A program made the translations under genes and the position numbers. The notes under the pieces were generated by a model that saw nothing but the letters and a program-made list of their open reading frames with translations, had not been told where the DNA came from and did no database searches. From CALFXN01 sp937957815 (lineage in GTDB: Bacteria; Synergistota; Synergistia; Synergistales; Aminobacteriaceae), in the NCBI GenBank assembly GCA_036788195.1, contig DAIQNX010000037.1, positions 1-29,256 on the forward strand: a DNA stretch of 29,256 bases, read 5' to 3'. Position 1 is the first letter of the stretch, and each line of letters starts with the position of its first letter. Positions 23,087-29,256 of this stretch are shown here, in pieces.

Positions 23087-23899
23087 ATGACGGACCACCT
23101 GATCCCCATCGGACGCTTTTCGACGCTCTGCAGGCTCTCGGCCAAAACCCTGCGGTACTACGACGAGGTCGGGCTCATCAGCCCCGCCCTCGTGGACCAG
23201 ACGACAGGGTACCGCTACTACGGCACGTCGCAGATCCTGGAGGTCGAGCGCGTCCGCGTTCTCCGGGAGCTCGAGATGCCGATCGACGACATCCGCCGCT
23301 TTCTGGCCGAACGGAACCGCGCCGTCCTGCGCGACATGCTCGCGCTTCAGGAACGGCGGCTCAGCGACCGGATGGACCGCCTGCGCTCCTCTCTCGAATT
23401 CCTGCGAAAACTCGTGGACCGGGAGGAAGAAATCATGACATACCCCATCGGCGTGAAGGAAGTGCCCGAAATCCGGGTCGCCGGCGTCCGCTACCGCGCG
23501 AACGCCGGCACGATCGGCGAATTGTACTGCCGCACGTATACGGAGATCCTCGACGCGGTGCGCCGCTCCGGCGGCAGGATGGCCGCCCCGCCGATGCTCG
23601 TCTACCACGCGTGCGACGACAGCGCCGACGACTGGGACGTCGAAACCTGCGTGCCCGTCGAGGGGGAGGTCGTCCCCTCCGGCAATGTCCGGATCCTGAC
23701 GCTTCCCGCCTGCACGGCGGCCTATACGATCCACGTCGGCCCCTACACGGAACTCGCGGGAACGTGGACGCGCCTCACCGAATGGATCCGAGAGCGGGGG
23801 CACGAGTTCGCGGGGCCGGCGCGCGACATCTACCTGAGCGACCCGGGGCAGACGGGCCCGGCCGACCTGCGCACCGAGATCCAGTGGCCGATCCGGTAG
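23087..23899 (+). CDS. MerR-family regulator with GyrI-like effector domain (BmrR-like)
   Basis: The 270-residue cytoplasmic transcription factor binds DNA as a dimer and twists over-spaced promoters. Residues about 5-75 are the MerR winged helix: IGRFSTLCRLSAKTLRYYDEVGL, then GYRYYGTSQ. Residues about 80-118 form a dimerising coiled coil. Residues about 120-270 are a GyrI-like/SOUL-fold ligand domain: IGVKEVPEIRVAGVRYR, and IHVGPYTELAGTW with the Tyr and Glu near the end typical of drug-binding members. No efflux pump or other obvious target lies beside it, so its only visible target is its own promoter. The ATG has GGGAGG eight bases upstream. The ligand is unknown. Confidence 0.9.
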   Translation: MTDHLIPIGRFSTLCRLSAKTLRYYDEVGLISPALVDQTTGYRYYGTSQILEVERVRVLRELEMPIDDIRRFLAERNRAVLRDMLALQERRLSDRMDRLRSSLEFLRKLVDREEEIMTYPIGVKEVPEIRVAGVRYRANAGTIGELYCRTYTEILDAVRRSGGRMAAPPMLVYHACDDSADDWDVETCVPVEGEVVPSGNVRILTLPACTAAYTIHVGPYTELAGTWTRLTEWIRERGHEFAGPARDIYLSDPGQTGPADLRTEIQWPIR

Positions 23900-23918
23900 A
23901 AGGAGAGGCGGACCCGGA

Positions 23919-23953
23919 AAAGAAGGAGCGACCGAAAGAGTCGCTCCTTCTTT
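23919..23953 (+). terminator. Intrinsic terminator after the MerR-family gene
   Basis: AAAGAAGGAGCGAC (23919-23932) pairs perfectly over 14 bases with GTCGCTCCTTCTTT (23940-23953) around a seven-base loop. The T-rich end lies in the right arm. From here to 24141 there is a GC-rich then AT-rich spacer with no gene and no convincing promoter hexamers. Confidence 0.85.
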
Positions 23954-24141
23954 CGTTGTATCGGTCCGCTCTCCCCGGCGGCAGCGTTTCTCAGCCCGCG
24001 AGCCGTTTCGCTCCGGGTTCCGCTTCTCTCCGATACGGAACCAGTCGGTTGCCCGTGACCTCTCAAGGGATATCCATGTCCGAAAACTGCGAGCATCCCT
24101 GAAGATATATGATGTAATGGTTCAAAAAGGAGAATGCGTCA

Positions 24142-25623
24142 ATGATCGAAGAAAAAGACGGCGCCTTATACGCCGCGTTCAAATCGAAAGACCCGCGCTT
24201 CGACGGACGATTCTTTGTCGGAGTCTCCTCCACGGGAATTTATTGCCGTCCCATCTGTCGGGCACGACTTCCCAGAGCGGAAAACTGCACGTACTATGCA
24301 ACCGCAGCCGAAGCGGAACAAGCGGGATTTCGTCCGTGCCTGCAATGTCGCCCCGAATTGGCGCCCGGACTCGCACCAGTCGATGCAATGGCGTCCCTTG
24401 CACATAAAGCCGCAAGGCTGATCGAAGAAAATTGCGGGAACGATGAGAGCCTCACCGAACTTGCCGGCAAACTCGGCTGCACTGACCGTCACCTTCGCCG
24501 TACGTTCACGGCCGAATATCATGTGACGCCCGTTCAATATCTGCAAACCTGCCGTCTGCTCTTCGCGAAAAGCGTTTTGACCGACACCGGCCTTTCCGTA
24601 CTGGAAGTTGCACTGGCTTCCGGCTTCGGAAGCCTGCGGAGATTCAATGATCTGTTCAAAAAACGATACAGACTCACTCCCACCGCTTTGAGGAAAGAAG
24701 CCTCCGTCGCAAAGAAACGGGATGAAGGCAGCATCACGCTGGCGCTCGGGTACAGGCCGCCGTATCGGTGGGAACAAATTCTTGCCTTCCTTGGCCTCCG
24801 CTCGATCCCCGGCGTGGAAACCGTAAAAGAGAACGCCTATTTCCGAACCGTCCACCTCGTCACAGGGGAAAGGAAACACCTGTATGGCTGGATACGGGTC
24901 AGCGATCAACCGCAGAAAAGCGCTCTCTCCGTAACGGTATCCGCTACGCTCCTGCCCGTTCTGCCGCAGGTGTTGAGCCGGGTGCGCCGACTGTTCGACC
25001 TGTATTGCGAACCGGACGCGGTACAAGAAGCCCTTCTTTGTATGAATGACATCAAACCCGGTTTGTTTCTTCCCGGAATTCGCGTCCCCGGCTGTTTCGA
25101 CGCGTTTGAAATGAGCGTCCGGGCCGTTCTGGGCCAGCAAATCACCGTAAAGGCGGCGACAACCCTGGCCGGAAGATTTGCGGAAAAGTTCGGCGCGGCA
25201 ATCGATACCGGTATCGAAGGGCTGGCCCACGCCTTCCCCTCGCCGGAAGTCATTCTCACGCTGGAAGCACCCGTCGAGAATCACCTTGGCCCGCTTGGAA
25301 TCATCGCCGCCCGCGCAAAGACGATCCTTGCTCTGGCAGAGAGGTTTTCAAAAGAAGCGATCGGTTGCGGATTTTGCGTACAGCCGGAAGACGAAATCAC
25401 GAAACTGATGGAGCTTCCCGGCATTGGCCCATGGACGGCACAGTATATCGCCATGCGCGCGTTTGAATGGACAGACGCCTTTCCCGACACCGACCTGGGC
25501 GTGAAAAAGGCGCTCGCCCCTCTGGGCAGAAAAGGAATTCTCGCTCTCGCGGAGCATTGGCGGCCGTGGCGTGCCTATGCAACACTGTGTCTCTGGAACT
25601 CCCGTGAGAGTCAGGGGGGATAA
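24142..25623 (+). CDS. Ada regulatory domain fused to AlkA DNA-3-methyladenine glycosylase
   Basis: This is a DNA alkylation sensor and repair enzyme in one 493-residue protein. Residues about 1-75 are the Ada zinc domain that takes methyl groups from phosphotriesters: Cys35 (probable acceptor) and Cys39 in GIYCRPICR, Cys66 and Cys69 in FRPCLQCRP. Residues about 80-185 are an AraC-type HTH: LTELAGKLGCTDRHLRRTF, then ALASGFGSLRRFNDLFKKRY. Residues about 195-300 are the AlkA N-terminal domain, and about 305-490 the HhH-GPD glycosylase: FEMSVRAVLGQQIT, helix-hairpin-helix MELPGIGPWTAQYIAMRA, and DAFPDTDLGVKKAL with the catalytic Asp. Such Ada-AlkA fusions are known. A, T-rich codons are much more frequent than in the cob genes. 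AAAGGAG sits nine bases before the ATG. Confidence 0.93.
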   Translation: MIEEKDGALYAAFKSKDPRFDGRFFVGVSSTGIYCRPICRARLPRAENCTYYATAAEAEQAGFRPCLQCRPELAPGLAPVDAMASLAHKAARLIEENCGNDESLTELAGKLGCTDRHLRRTFTAEYHVTPVQYLQTCRLLFAKSVLTDTGLSVLEVALASGFGSLRRFNDLFKKRYRLTPTALRKEASVAKKRDEGSITLALGYRPPYRWEQILAFLGLRSIPGVETVKENAYFRTVHLVTGERKHLYGWIRVSDQPQKSALSVTVSATLLPVLPQVLSRVRRLFDLYCEPDAVQEALLCMNDIKPGLFLPGIRVPGCFDAFEMSVRAVLGQQITVKAATTLAGRFAEKFGAAIDTGIEGLAHAFPSPEVILTLEAPVENHLGPLGIIAARAKTILALAERFSKEAIGCGFCVQPEDEITKLMELPGIGPWTAQYIAMRAFEWTDAFPDTDLGVKKALAPLGRKGILALAEHWRPWRAYATLCLWNSRESQGG

Positions 25624-25626
25624 TGA

Positions 25627-26166
25627 ATGTATCATTCAACGCTTTATTCATCGCCGGTCGGATCGCTTACGCTGGCAGGGAATGACGAAAGCATCGTCGG
25701 CCTGTGGTTGGAGAACCAGAAATATTTCGGCGACACCGTATTGGGACAGCATATCCTGAAATCGGAAACTCCGGTTCTGCGCAAAGCGAAAGAATGGCTT
25801 GACCGGTATTTCGCGGGAGAAAAACCCGCCGTTTCCGAGTTGTCGCTTGCCCCTGACGGCAGCGATTTCCGCCGGGAAGTCTGGCGAATGTTGTGCGAGA
25901 TCCCCTATGGCGAAGTGACCACCTATTCCAGGATCGCGAAAAGGATGGCCGTACGCATGAACAGGGAAAAAATGTCTGCGCAGGCGGTCGGCGGAGCGGT
26001 GGGACACAACCCGATCTCCATCATCATCCCGTGTCACCGGGTTATCGGCACAAACGGAAGTCTGACCGGTTACGCCGGTGGAATCGGCAATAAGCTCAGG
26101 CTGCTGGAATTCGAGGGCGTCGATCCCTCGCGATTTTACGTACCCGCAAAGGGGACTGCACTATAA
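25627..26166 (+). CDS. ogt: Methylated-DNA--protein-cysteine S-methyltransferase (Ogt)
   Basis: It removes methyl groups from O6-methylguanine onto its own cysteine. The 179-residue protein has an N-terminal ribonuclease-like domain and the C-terminal active-site domain FRREVWRMLCEIPYGEVTTY, then QAVGGAVGHNPISI and IIPCHRVIG with acceptor Cys136 and YAGGIGNKLRLLEFE after it. It starts three bases after the Ada-AlkA stop with AGGGGGG upstream, so the two form an operon in which the Ada domain probably senses damage and controls both. It shares the lower GC content of its partner. Confidence 0.95.
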   Translation: MYHSTLYSSPVGSLTLAGNDESIVGLWLENQKYFGDTVLGQHILKSETPVLRKAKEWLDRYFAGEKPAVSELSLAPDGSDFRREVWRMLCEIPYGEVTTYSRIAKRMAVRMNREKMSAQAVGGAVGHNPISIIIPCHRVIGTNGSLTGYAGGIGNKLRLLEFEGVDPSRFYVPAKGTAL

Positions 26167-26181
26167 GAAAGTTGTGTTGCC

Positions 26182-26234
26182 TTGCCCCCTCCAGACCCTG
26201 CACATGGTATTGTGCAAGATCTGGAGGGAGGCAA
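26182..26234. repeat. Long imperfect inverted repeat after ogt
   Basis: TTGCC-CCCTCCAGA-CCC-TGCACA (26182-26204) and TGTGCA-AGA-TCTGGAGGG-A-GGCAA (26211-26234) form nearly matching arms of 23 and 24 bases around a six-base loop. Five T lie five bases downstream on the plus strand. It sits between convergent genes, so a weak bidirectional terminator is likely; a repeat-family element is an alternative. Confidence 0.65.
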
Positions 26235-26273
26235 TCACGTTTTTCATACATATACAATTGGAACCGGAAAAGG

Positions 26274-26651
26274 CTACAGAAGCTTTTTCGCCCCCGACCA
26301 GACCTCTTCGACCTTCAGCGCCGCGGCCGCATGTCCGGGATGTTTCGCCGGGTTCCACGTCTTCATGTCGTCGAAGACGGGTCCCTCCGTGCGGTATTCG
26401 ATCCGTCCCTTTACCTGGAACGCCTCGCCGCCCTCCGTCATGAAGAGCGCGGAACCCTTGCTCCCGGCGAGGATGTTTTTCCGCGTCTTGTCGAAATAGT
26501 TGTCCGCGACGACGATCGTCTCATCGTCGAACAGGCTCACGCAGGTGGCGTAGATGGCGTTCGGAAGTCCGTCCGCGTCGACTGTCGCGAAGACGATGGC
26601 TCCCTTTCTGTTATTCCACGCTTTTTGAACGTCTTCAGGAATCTTCGGCAT
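26274..26651 (-). CDS. Pyridoxamine 5'-phosphate oxidase-family (flavin split-barrel) protein
   Basis: The 125-residue protein matches small FMN- or F420-type split-barrel proteins: MPKIPEDVQKAWNNRKGAIVFATVDADGLPN, given here only in outline, then a central strand ETIVVADNYFDKTRKNI that in relatives contacts the flavin phosphate, and AFQVKGRIEY. Members include flavin reductases and general stress proteins; substrate and cofactor cannot be named. The ATG at 26651 has GGGAGG upstream. It is convergent with ogt and has GC-rich codon use like the rest of the window, so it lies outside the low-GC repair pair. Confidence 0.8.
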   Translation of the reverse strand: MPKIPEDVQKAWNNRKGAIVFATVDADGLPNAIYATCVSLFDDETIVVADNYFDKTRKNILAGSKGSALFMTEGGEAFQVKGRIEYRTEGPVFDDMKTWNPAKHPGHAAAALKVEEVWSGAKKLL

Positions 26652-26708
26652 CGTGTCCTCCCTGTGATATGTTTTTCAGATTTGTTCGAAATAGCGGCGA
26701 TCTTTTCA

Positions 26709-26987
26709 GTGGATGGAGCATACCACCGGCGCGGTGATGGCGCAACGTCGAGGCAGACGGAACAGGTTCTGAAGAACGTCGGCGCCCTGCTGGCGGCCGA
26801 AGGGTTCTCGCTCGCGGATGTCGTCGAGGCGACCGTCTTCGCGACGGACATGGGCGCGTTCGCAGCCGTCAACGAGGTCTAAGCCCGATTTTTCACGTCC
26901 GAGCCGCCCGCCAGGTCGTTCGTCGAAGTCTCCGCGCTCCCGAAAAACGCCCTTGTCGAAATCGAGGTCATTGCGTATAAGAAGTGA
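26709..26987 (+). pseudogene. ridA: Decayed ridA (RidA/YjgF imine deaminase) remnant
   Basis: RidA proteins hydrolyse reactive enamines and imines. The second half of the family is clearly readable: QTEQVLKNVGALLAAEGFSL, DVVEATVFATDMGAFAAVNEV, then an in-frame TAA at 26880-26882 where relatives have Tyr. The same frame then continues as ARFFTSEPPARSFVEVSALP and KNALVEIEVIAYKK to TGA at 26985-26987. So the reading frame is intact across the stop and one base change explains it. Upstream of QTEQ (before about 26750) the usual N-terminal GPYSQA and SGQ motifs are absent; an in-frame GTG at 26709 starts only unrelated residues. Truncated and nonsense-mutated, it is almost certainly non-functional. 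A sequencing error could account for the TAA but not for the lost N-terminus. Confidence 0.82.
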
Positions 26988-27055
26988 CGAAGGCGAAAAC
27001 TTTGGCGGCACCGTGATTCTTTCGCGGCGGCCGAAACAGGGGAGGCGCGTTTTCG

Positions 27056-27697
27056 ATGAACGAACACACAGCGCGACATCATGACGTAGTGGGGAAAAAG
27101 GTCGTCGAGACTCTGACGAAGAACGGCTTTCAGGCTCTGTACTGCGCGACGAAGGCCGAGGCGGCGGAGGCGGTCCTGCGGCTCGTCCCGGAGGCCGTCA
27201 CGGTCGGCGTGGGCGGATCGTGGACGATCGTCGAACTCGGGATCCTCGAGACGCTGAAGGAGCGGGGCTGCACGATCCTGAACCACAACGCCCCGGGGCT
27301 TGACGCCGCGGAAAAGCTTAGGATCCGGCGCGCGCAGCTGACCTGCGACGTCTTTCTGACCGGCTCGAACGCCGTGACGATGGACGGACGACTCGTGAAC
27401 GTCGACGGGACGGGCAACCGCGTCGCCGCGATGATCTTCGGGCCCGGAAAGGTCATCGTCGTCGCGGGGATCAACAAGGTCGTCCGCGACTTGGGCGCCG
27501 CGGAGGAACGCATCCGGAGCGTCGCCGCGCCCGTGAACAACAGCCGGATCGGCCTGCCGAACCCCTGCGTGAAGACCGGGGAGTGCATGGACTGCCAGGG
27601 GCCGACGCGGATCTGCAACGTCACGACGATCATCGGCAAGCGCCCGAACGCGACCGAAATGCACGTCATCATCGTGGGGGAGGATATGGGGTTCTAG
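27056..27697 (+). CDS. LUD-domain protein (DUF162, lactate-utilisation family)
   Basis: The 213-residue protein matches stand-alone LUD-domain proteins: FQALYCATKAEAAEAVL, TVGVGGSWTIVELGILE, LTGSNAVTMDGRLVNVDGTGNR and IVVAGINKVV. The C-terminus carries a four-Cys motif, PCVKTGECMDCQGPTRICN, common in this subgroup and suggestive of a metal or Fe-S site. LutB/LutC relatives act in lactate oxidation, but this short form has no assigned reaction. AGGGGAGG precedes the ATG. A strong terminator follows, so it is transcribed separately from the glycyl-radical enzyme. Confidence 0.88.
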   Translation: MNEHTARHHDVVGKKVVETLTKNGFQALYCATKAEAAEAVLRLVPEAVTVGVGGSWTIVELGILETLKERGCTILNHNAPGLDAAEKLRIRRAQLTCDVFLTGSNAVTMDGRLVNVDGTGNRVAAMIFGPGKVIVVAGINKVVRDLGAAEERIRSVAAPVNNSRIGLPNPCVKTGECMDCQGPTRICNVTTIIGKRPNATEMHVIIVGEDMGF

Positions 27698-27721
27698 AAG
27701 AACGGACGCGGGGCGGAACCG

Positions 27722-27750
27722 GGGCGGCTCTTCTGGAGCCGCCCTTTTTT
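27722..27750 (+). terminator. Intrinsic terminator after the LUD gene
   Basis: GGGCGGCTC (27722-27730) pairs with GAGCCGCCC (27736-27744) and is followed by six T (27745-27750). The stem begins 25 bases after the LUD stop. Confidence 0.92.
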
Positions 27751-27751
27751 G

Positions 27752-27780
27752 TTGACAACTCACCCCCCGCCCTGTAGCGT
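27752..27780 (+). promoter_or_regulatory. Sigma-70 promoter for the glycyl-radical enzyme gene
   Basis: A perfect TTGACA (27752-27757) is 17 bases from TAGCGT (27775-27780). It begins one base after the T run of the preceding terminator. The predicted leader of about 57 bases ends with GGAGGAGG at 27828-27835. Confidence 0.68.
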
Positions 27781-27844
27781 TATTGTCCGATACGGCAGTC
27801 TCTTCGCAATGTTGCCCAATATTCTTCGGAGGAGGAAATCGAAG

Positions 27845-29256
27845 ATGGACGGACAGAACGACGCTCCCGTTTCGCGCGAGATCGCGGGGTCGCCGTCGAC
27901 GGCGAACGTTCGGCTCATGCGGGACCGGTACCTTTCCGAGCCGCTCTACGTCGACGTGGAGTACATCCGGCACTATACGGACGCGCACCGGAGGACGGAC
28001 GGCATGAACGTCCTCGAGCGCCGCGCCGAGTGCCACGCCTGGGCCATGGAGCGCCTCACGCCGTCCATCCGCGACGGTGAGCCCTTCGTCGGCGGCAAGA
28101 CGCGCTACGTCCGGGGCGCGATTCCCTACTGCAACTATGCCTGCGGCTACGTTCTGCGCGAGCTGCGGCACGAGGAGCAGGAGGCGCAGGACAGCGTCAC
28201 GGACCTCGGAACGGGCGGCGGGATCGGTGCGGGGCGCGAGATCTCGGGTAAGGGCGGCTATTCGTTCTTCGGCGGCAAGTTCCTGCTGTCGCACGAGGAC
28301 CGCGAGACGCTCAAAAGCTGCGCGGAGTACTTCAGCGGAAAGTGCATGCAGGATGTCGGCGACGCGCTCTGGAAGAGCGTCTACCCGCAGGCGTCGTACA
28401 TCGAGAACGGCTGGAAGGCCGTGCTCTACACCGCGCCGCACGACCCGGCCCCCGAGGGGCGCTTCGTTCTCGATTTCGAGACGGCGCTGGCCGAAGGCCT
28501 GAACGGCGTCATCGCCCGGGCCCGCGCGAAGATCGCCGAAACCTCCGTGACGGACTGGGAGTCGGCCGAGAAGCTCTACTTCTGGCGCGCGTCCATCCGC
28601 GTGCTCGAAGCGACGATCGCGTGGGCGCGGAACTATGCGGCCGCCGCGCGCGACCTGGCCGCGACCGAAGGCGACGAAGCGCGGAAGGCGGAGCTTCTCG
28701 CGATCGCGGAGCGCTGCGAGCGCGTCCCGGCGGAGCCCCCGCGCGACTTCCGCGAGGCCATGCAGGCCTTCTGGTTCGTCTACCTCGCCGGGCACATCGA
28801 GGGCTCGCACCTCGGGTATTCGCCCGGCCGCTTCGACCGCTACATGTATCCGTACTACAAGCGCGACATCGACGCGGGCCGGATATCGAACGACGAGGTC
28901 CTCGAACTCCTCGAGGCGCTTCGCGTCAAGATGACGGAGATCGAGTACGTCGCGTCGTTCTCGTGGGAAGGGCTCGGGTCCGGGAACCTCTTCCAGAACA
29001 TGATCCTCGGCGGCGTGGACGAACACGGACGTCCGGCCGACAACGAGCTGTCGATGCTGATCCTTCAGGCGGCGATCAACTGCCGCACGACGCAGCCGAC
29101 GCTCTCGATCTGGTACGACGACGGCCTGAGCGACGAGTTTCTCCTGAAGGCCGCGGAGTGCGTCAAGACCGGGTGCGGCTTTCCCGCGTGGTTCAACCTC
29201 AGGGTGTTCGCGCAGCACGAACTCCAGAAGAGCGGCTCGCCGCTCTCCGTGATCCG
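27845..29256 (+). CDS. Glycyl-radical enzyme, pyruvate formate-lyase-like (3' end cut by window)
   Basis: The first 470 residues of a PFL-family glycyl-radical enzyme (typically about 780-850 residues) are present. The N-terminus has RAECHAWAMERLTPSI and the PFL-domain entry EPFVGGKTRYVRG. The middle has REAMQAFWFVYLAGHIEGSH, LGYSPGRFDRYMYPYY, and SWEGLGSGNLFQN followed by MILGGVD. The last part reads INCRTTQPTLSIWYDDGLS and ECVKTGCGFPAWFN. These place it in the diverse branch containing diol, choline, hydroxyproline and arylacetate enzymes. The catalytic Cys and the C-terminal Gly loop lie beyond the window, so neither activity nor substrate can be settled. The ATG at 27845 has GGAGGAGG nine bases upstream. 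These oxygen-sensitive enzymes need an activase, which is not in the window. Confidence 0.88.
   Translation, partial: MDGQNDAPVSREIAGSPSTANVRLMRDRYLSEPLYVDVEYIRHYTDAHRRTDGMNVLERRAECHAWAMERLTPSIRDGEPFVGGKTRYVRGAIPYCNYACGYVLRELRHEEQEAQDSVTDLGTGGGIGAGREISGKGGYSFFGGKFLLSHEDRETLKSCAEYFSGKCMQDVGDALWKSVYPQASYIENGWKAVLYTAPHDPAPEGRFVLDFETALAEGLNGVIARARAKIAETSVTDWESAEKLYFWRASIRVLEATIAWARNYAAAARDLAATEGDEARKAELLAIAERCERVPAEPPRDFREAMQAFWFVYLAGHIEGSHLGYSPGRFDRYMYPYYKRDIDAGRISNDEVLELLEALRVKMTEIEYVASFSWEGLGSGNLFQNMILGGVDEHGRPADNELSMLILQAAINCRTTQPTLSIWYDDGLSDEFLLKAAECVKTGCGFPAWFNLRVFAQHELQKSGSPLSVI

Noticed and set aside
24166..25284. Minus-strand open frame opposite Ada-AlkA
   Set aside because: It has no start signal or motif; the plus strand carries intact zinc, HTH and glycosylase motifs.
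26870..26900. Frameshift in ridA
   Set aside because: The frame after TAA is the same as before it, so a base substitution explains the break better than an indel.
26879..29218. A 779-codon open frame on the minus strand opposite the LUD and glycyl-radical genes
   Set aside because: The plus strand has clear family motifs, ribosome-binding sites, a promoter and a terminator. The minus frame spans the terminator and promoter and has no recognisable domain.
1..29256. CRISPR arrays, tRNA or rRNA genes, insertion sequences
   Set aside because: No repeat-spacer pattern, tRNA-like cloverleaf, rRNA segment or transposase was recognised on either strand.

Overview
The window is a GC-rich stretch that is almost entirely a cobalamin (vitamin B12) supercluster. 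It encodes the anaerobic, early-cobalt route (CbiK, CbiL, CbiH, CbiF, CbiG, CbiD, CbiE/T, CbiC), the uroporphyrinogen steps that feed it (HemB, HemC, CobA-HemD, precorrin-2 dehydrogenase), the nucleotide-loop steps (CobQ, PduX, CbiB, CobD, CobU, CobT, CobS, CobO, CobC) and a BtuFCD-type ABC importer. With a glycyl-radical enzyme at the right edge, this points to a strict anaerobe. The gene fusions, composition and CbiK type would suit Synergistota or a related lineage, but that is inference and was not tested.

Layout. 1-375 (-) is the N-terminal part of cobO, divergent from cobQ. 488-7127 (+) is a tight late-pathway operon cobQ-pduX-cbiB-cobD-cobU/T-cobS, interrupted by a 100-N assembly gap inside pduX. 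At 7137-7424 a promoter, a cobalamin riboswitch and an intrinsic terminator precede 7436-16800 (+), cbiC-cbiD-cbiET-cbiF-cbiGH/precorrin-2 dehydrogenase-hemC-cobA/hemD-hemB, most of it linked by ATGA overlaps. Converging on hemB from the right is a minus-strand operon (promoter at 22275-22303, second cobalamin riboswitch, terminator): cbiK (exported)-btuC-btuD-btuF-cbiL-polytopic membrane protein. cobC (-) lies just upstream of that promoter.

From 23 kb the content changes. There is a BmrR-like MerR regulator with a textbook 19-bp-spaced promoter/operator, a lower-GC DNA-alkylation repair pair (Ada-AlkA fusion and Ogt), a small flavin-binding split-barrel protein, a decayed ridA, a LUD-domain protein and the first 470 codons of a glycyl-radical enzyme.

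How it works together. HemB, HemC and HemD/CobA convert aminolevulinate to precorrin-2. The fused dehydrogenase oxidises this to sirohydrochlorin, CbiK inserts cobalt, and the Cbi methyltransferases and ring-contraction enzymes build the corrin. CobO and CobQ adenosylate and amidate it, and CbiB, CobD, PduX, CobU, CobT, CobS and CobC attach the linker and lower nucleotide. The two riboswitches repress ring synthesis and uptake when B12 is sufficient. cbiA, cbiJ, hemA and hemL are not in the window.

The most unusual points are an in-frame CobU-CobT protein with an internal ribosome-binding site and start, a CbiG-CbiH-precorrin-2 dehydrogenase triple fusion, a CbiK with a signal peptide as the only visible chelatase, and an uncharacterised membrane protein in the riboswitch-controlled uptake operon.
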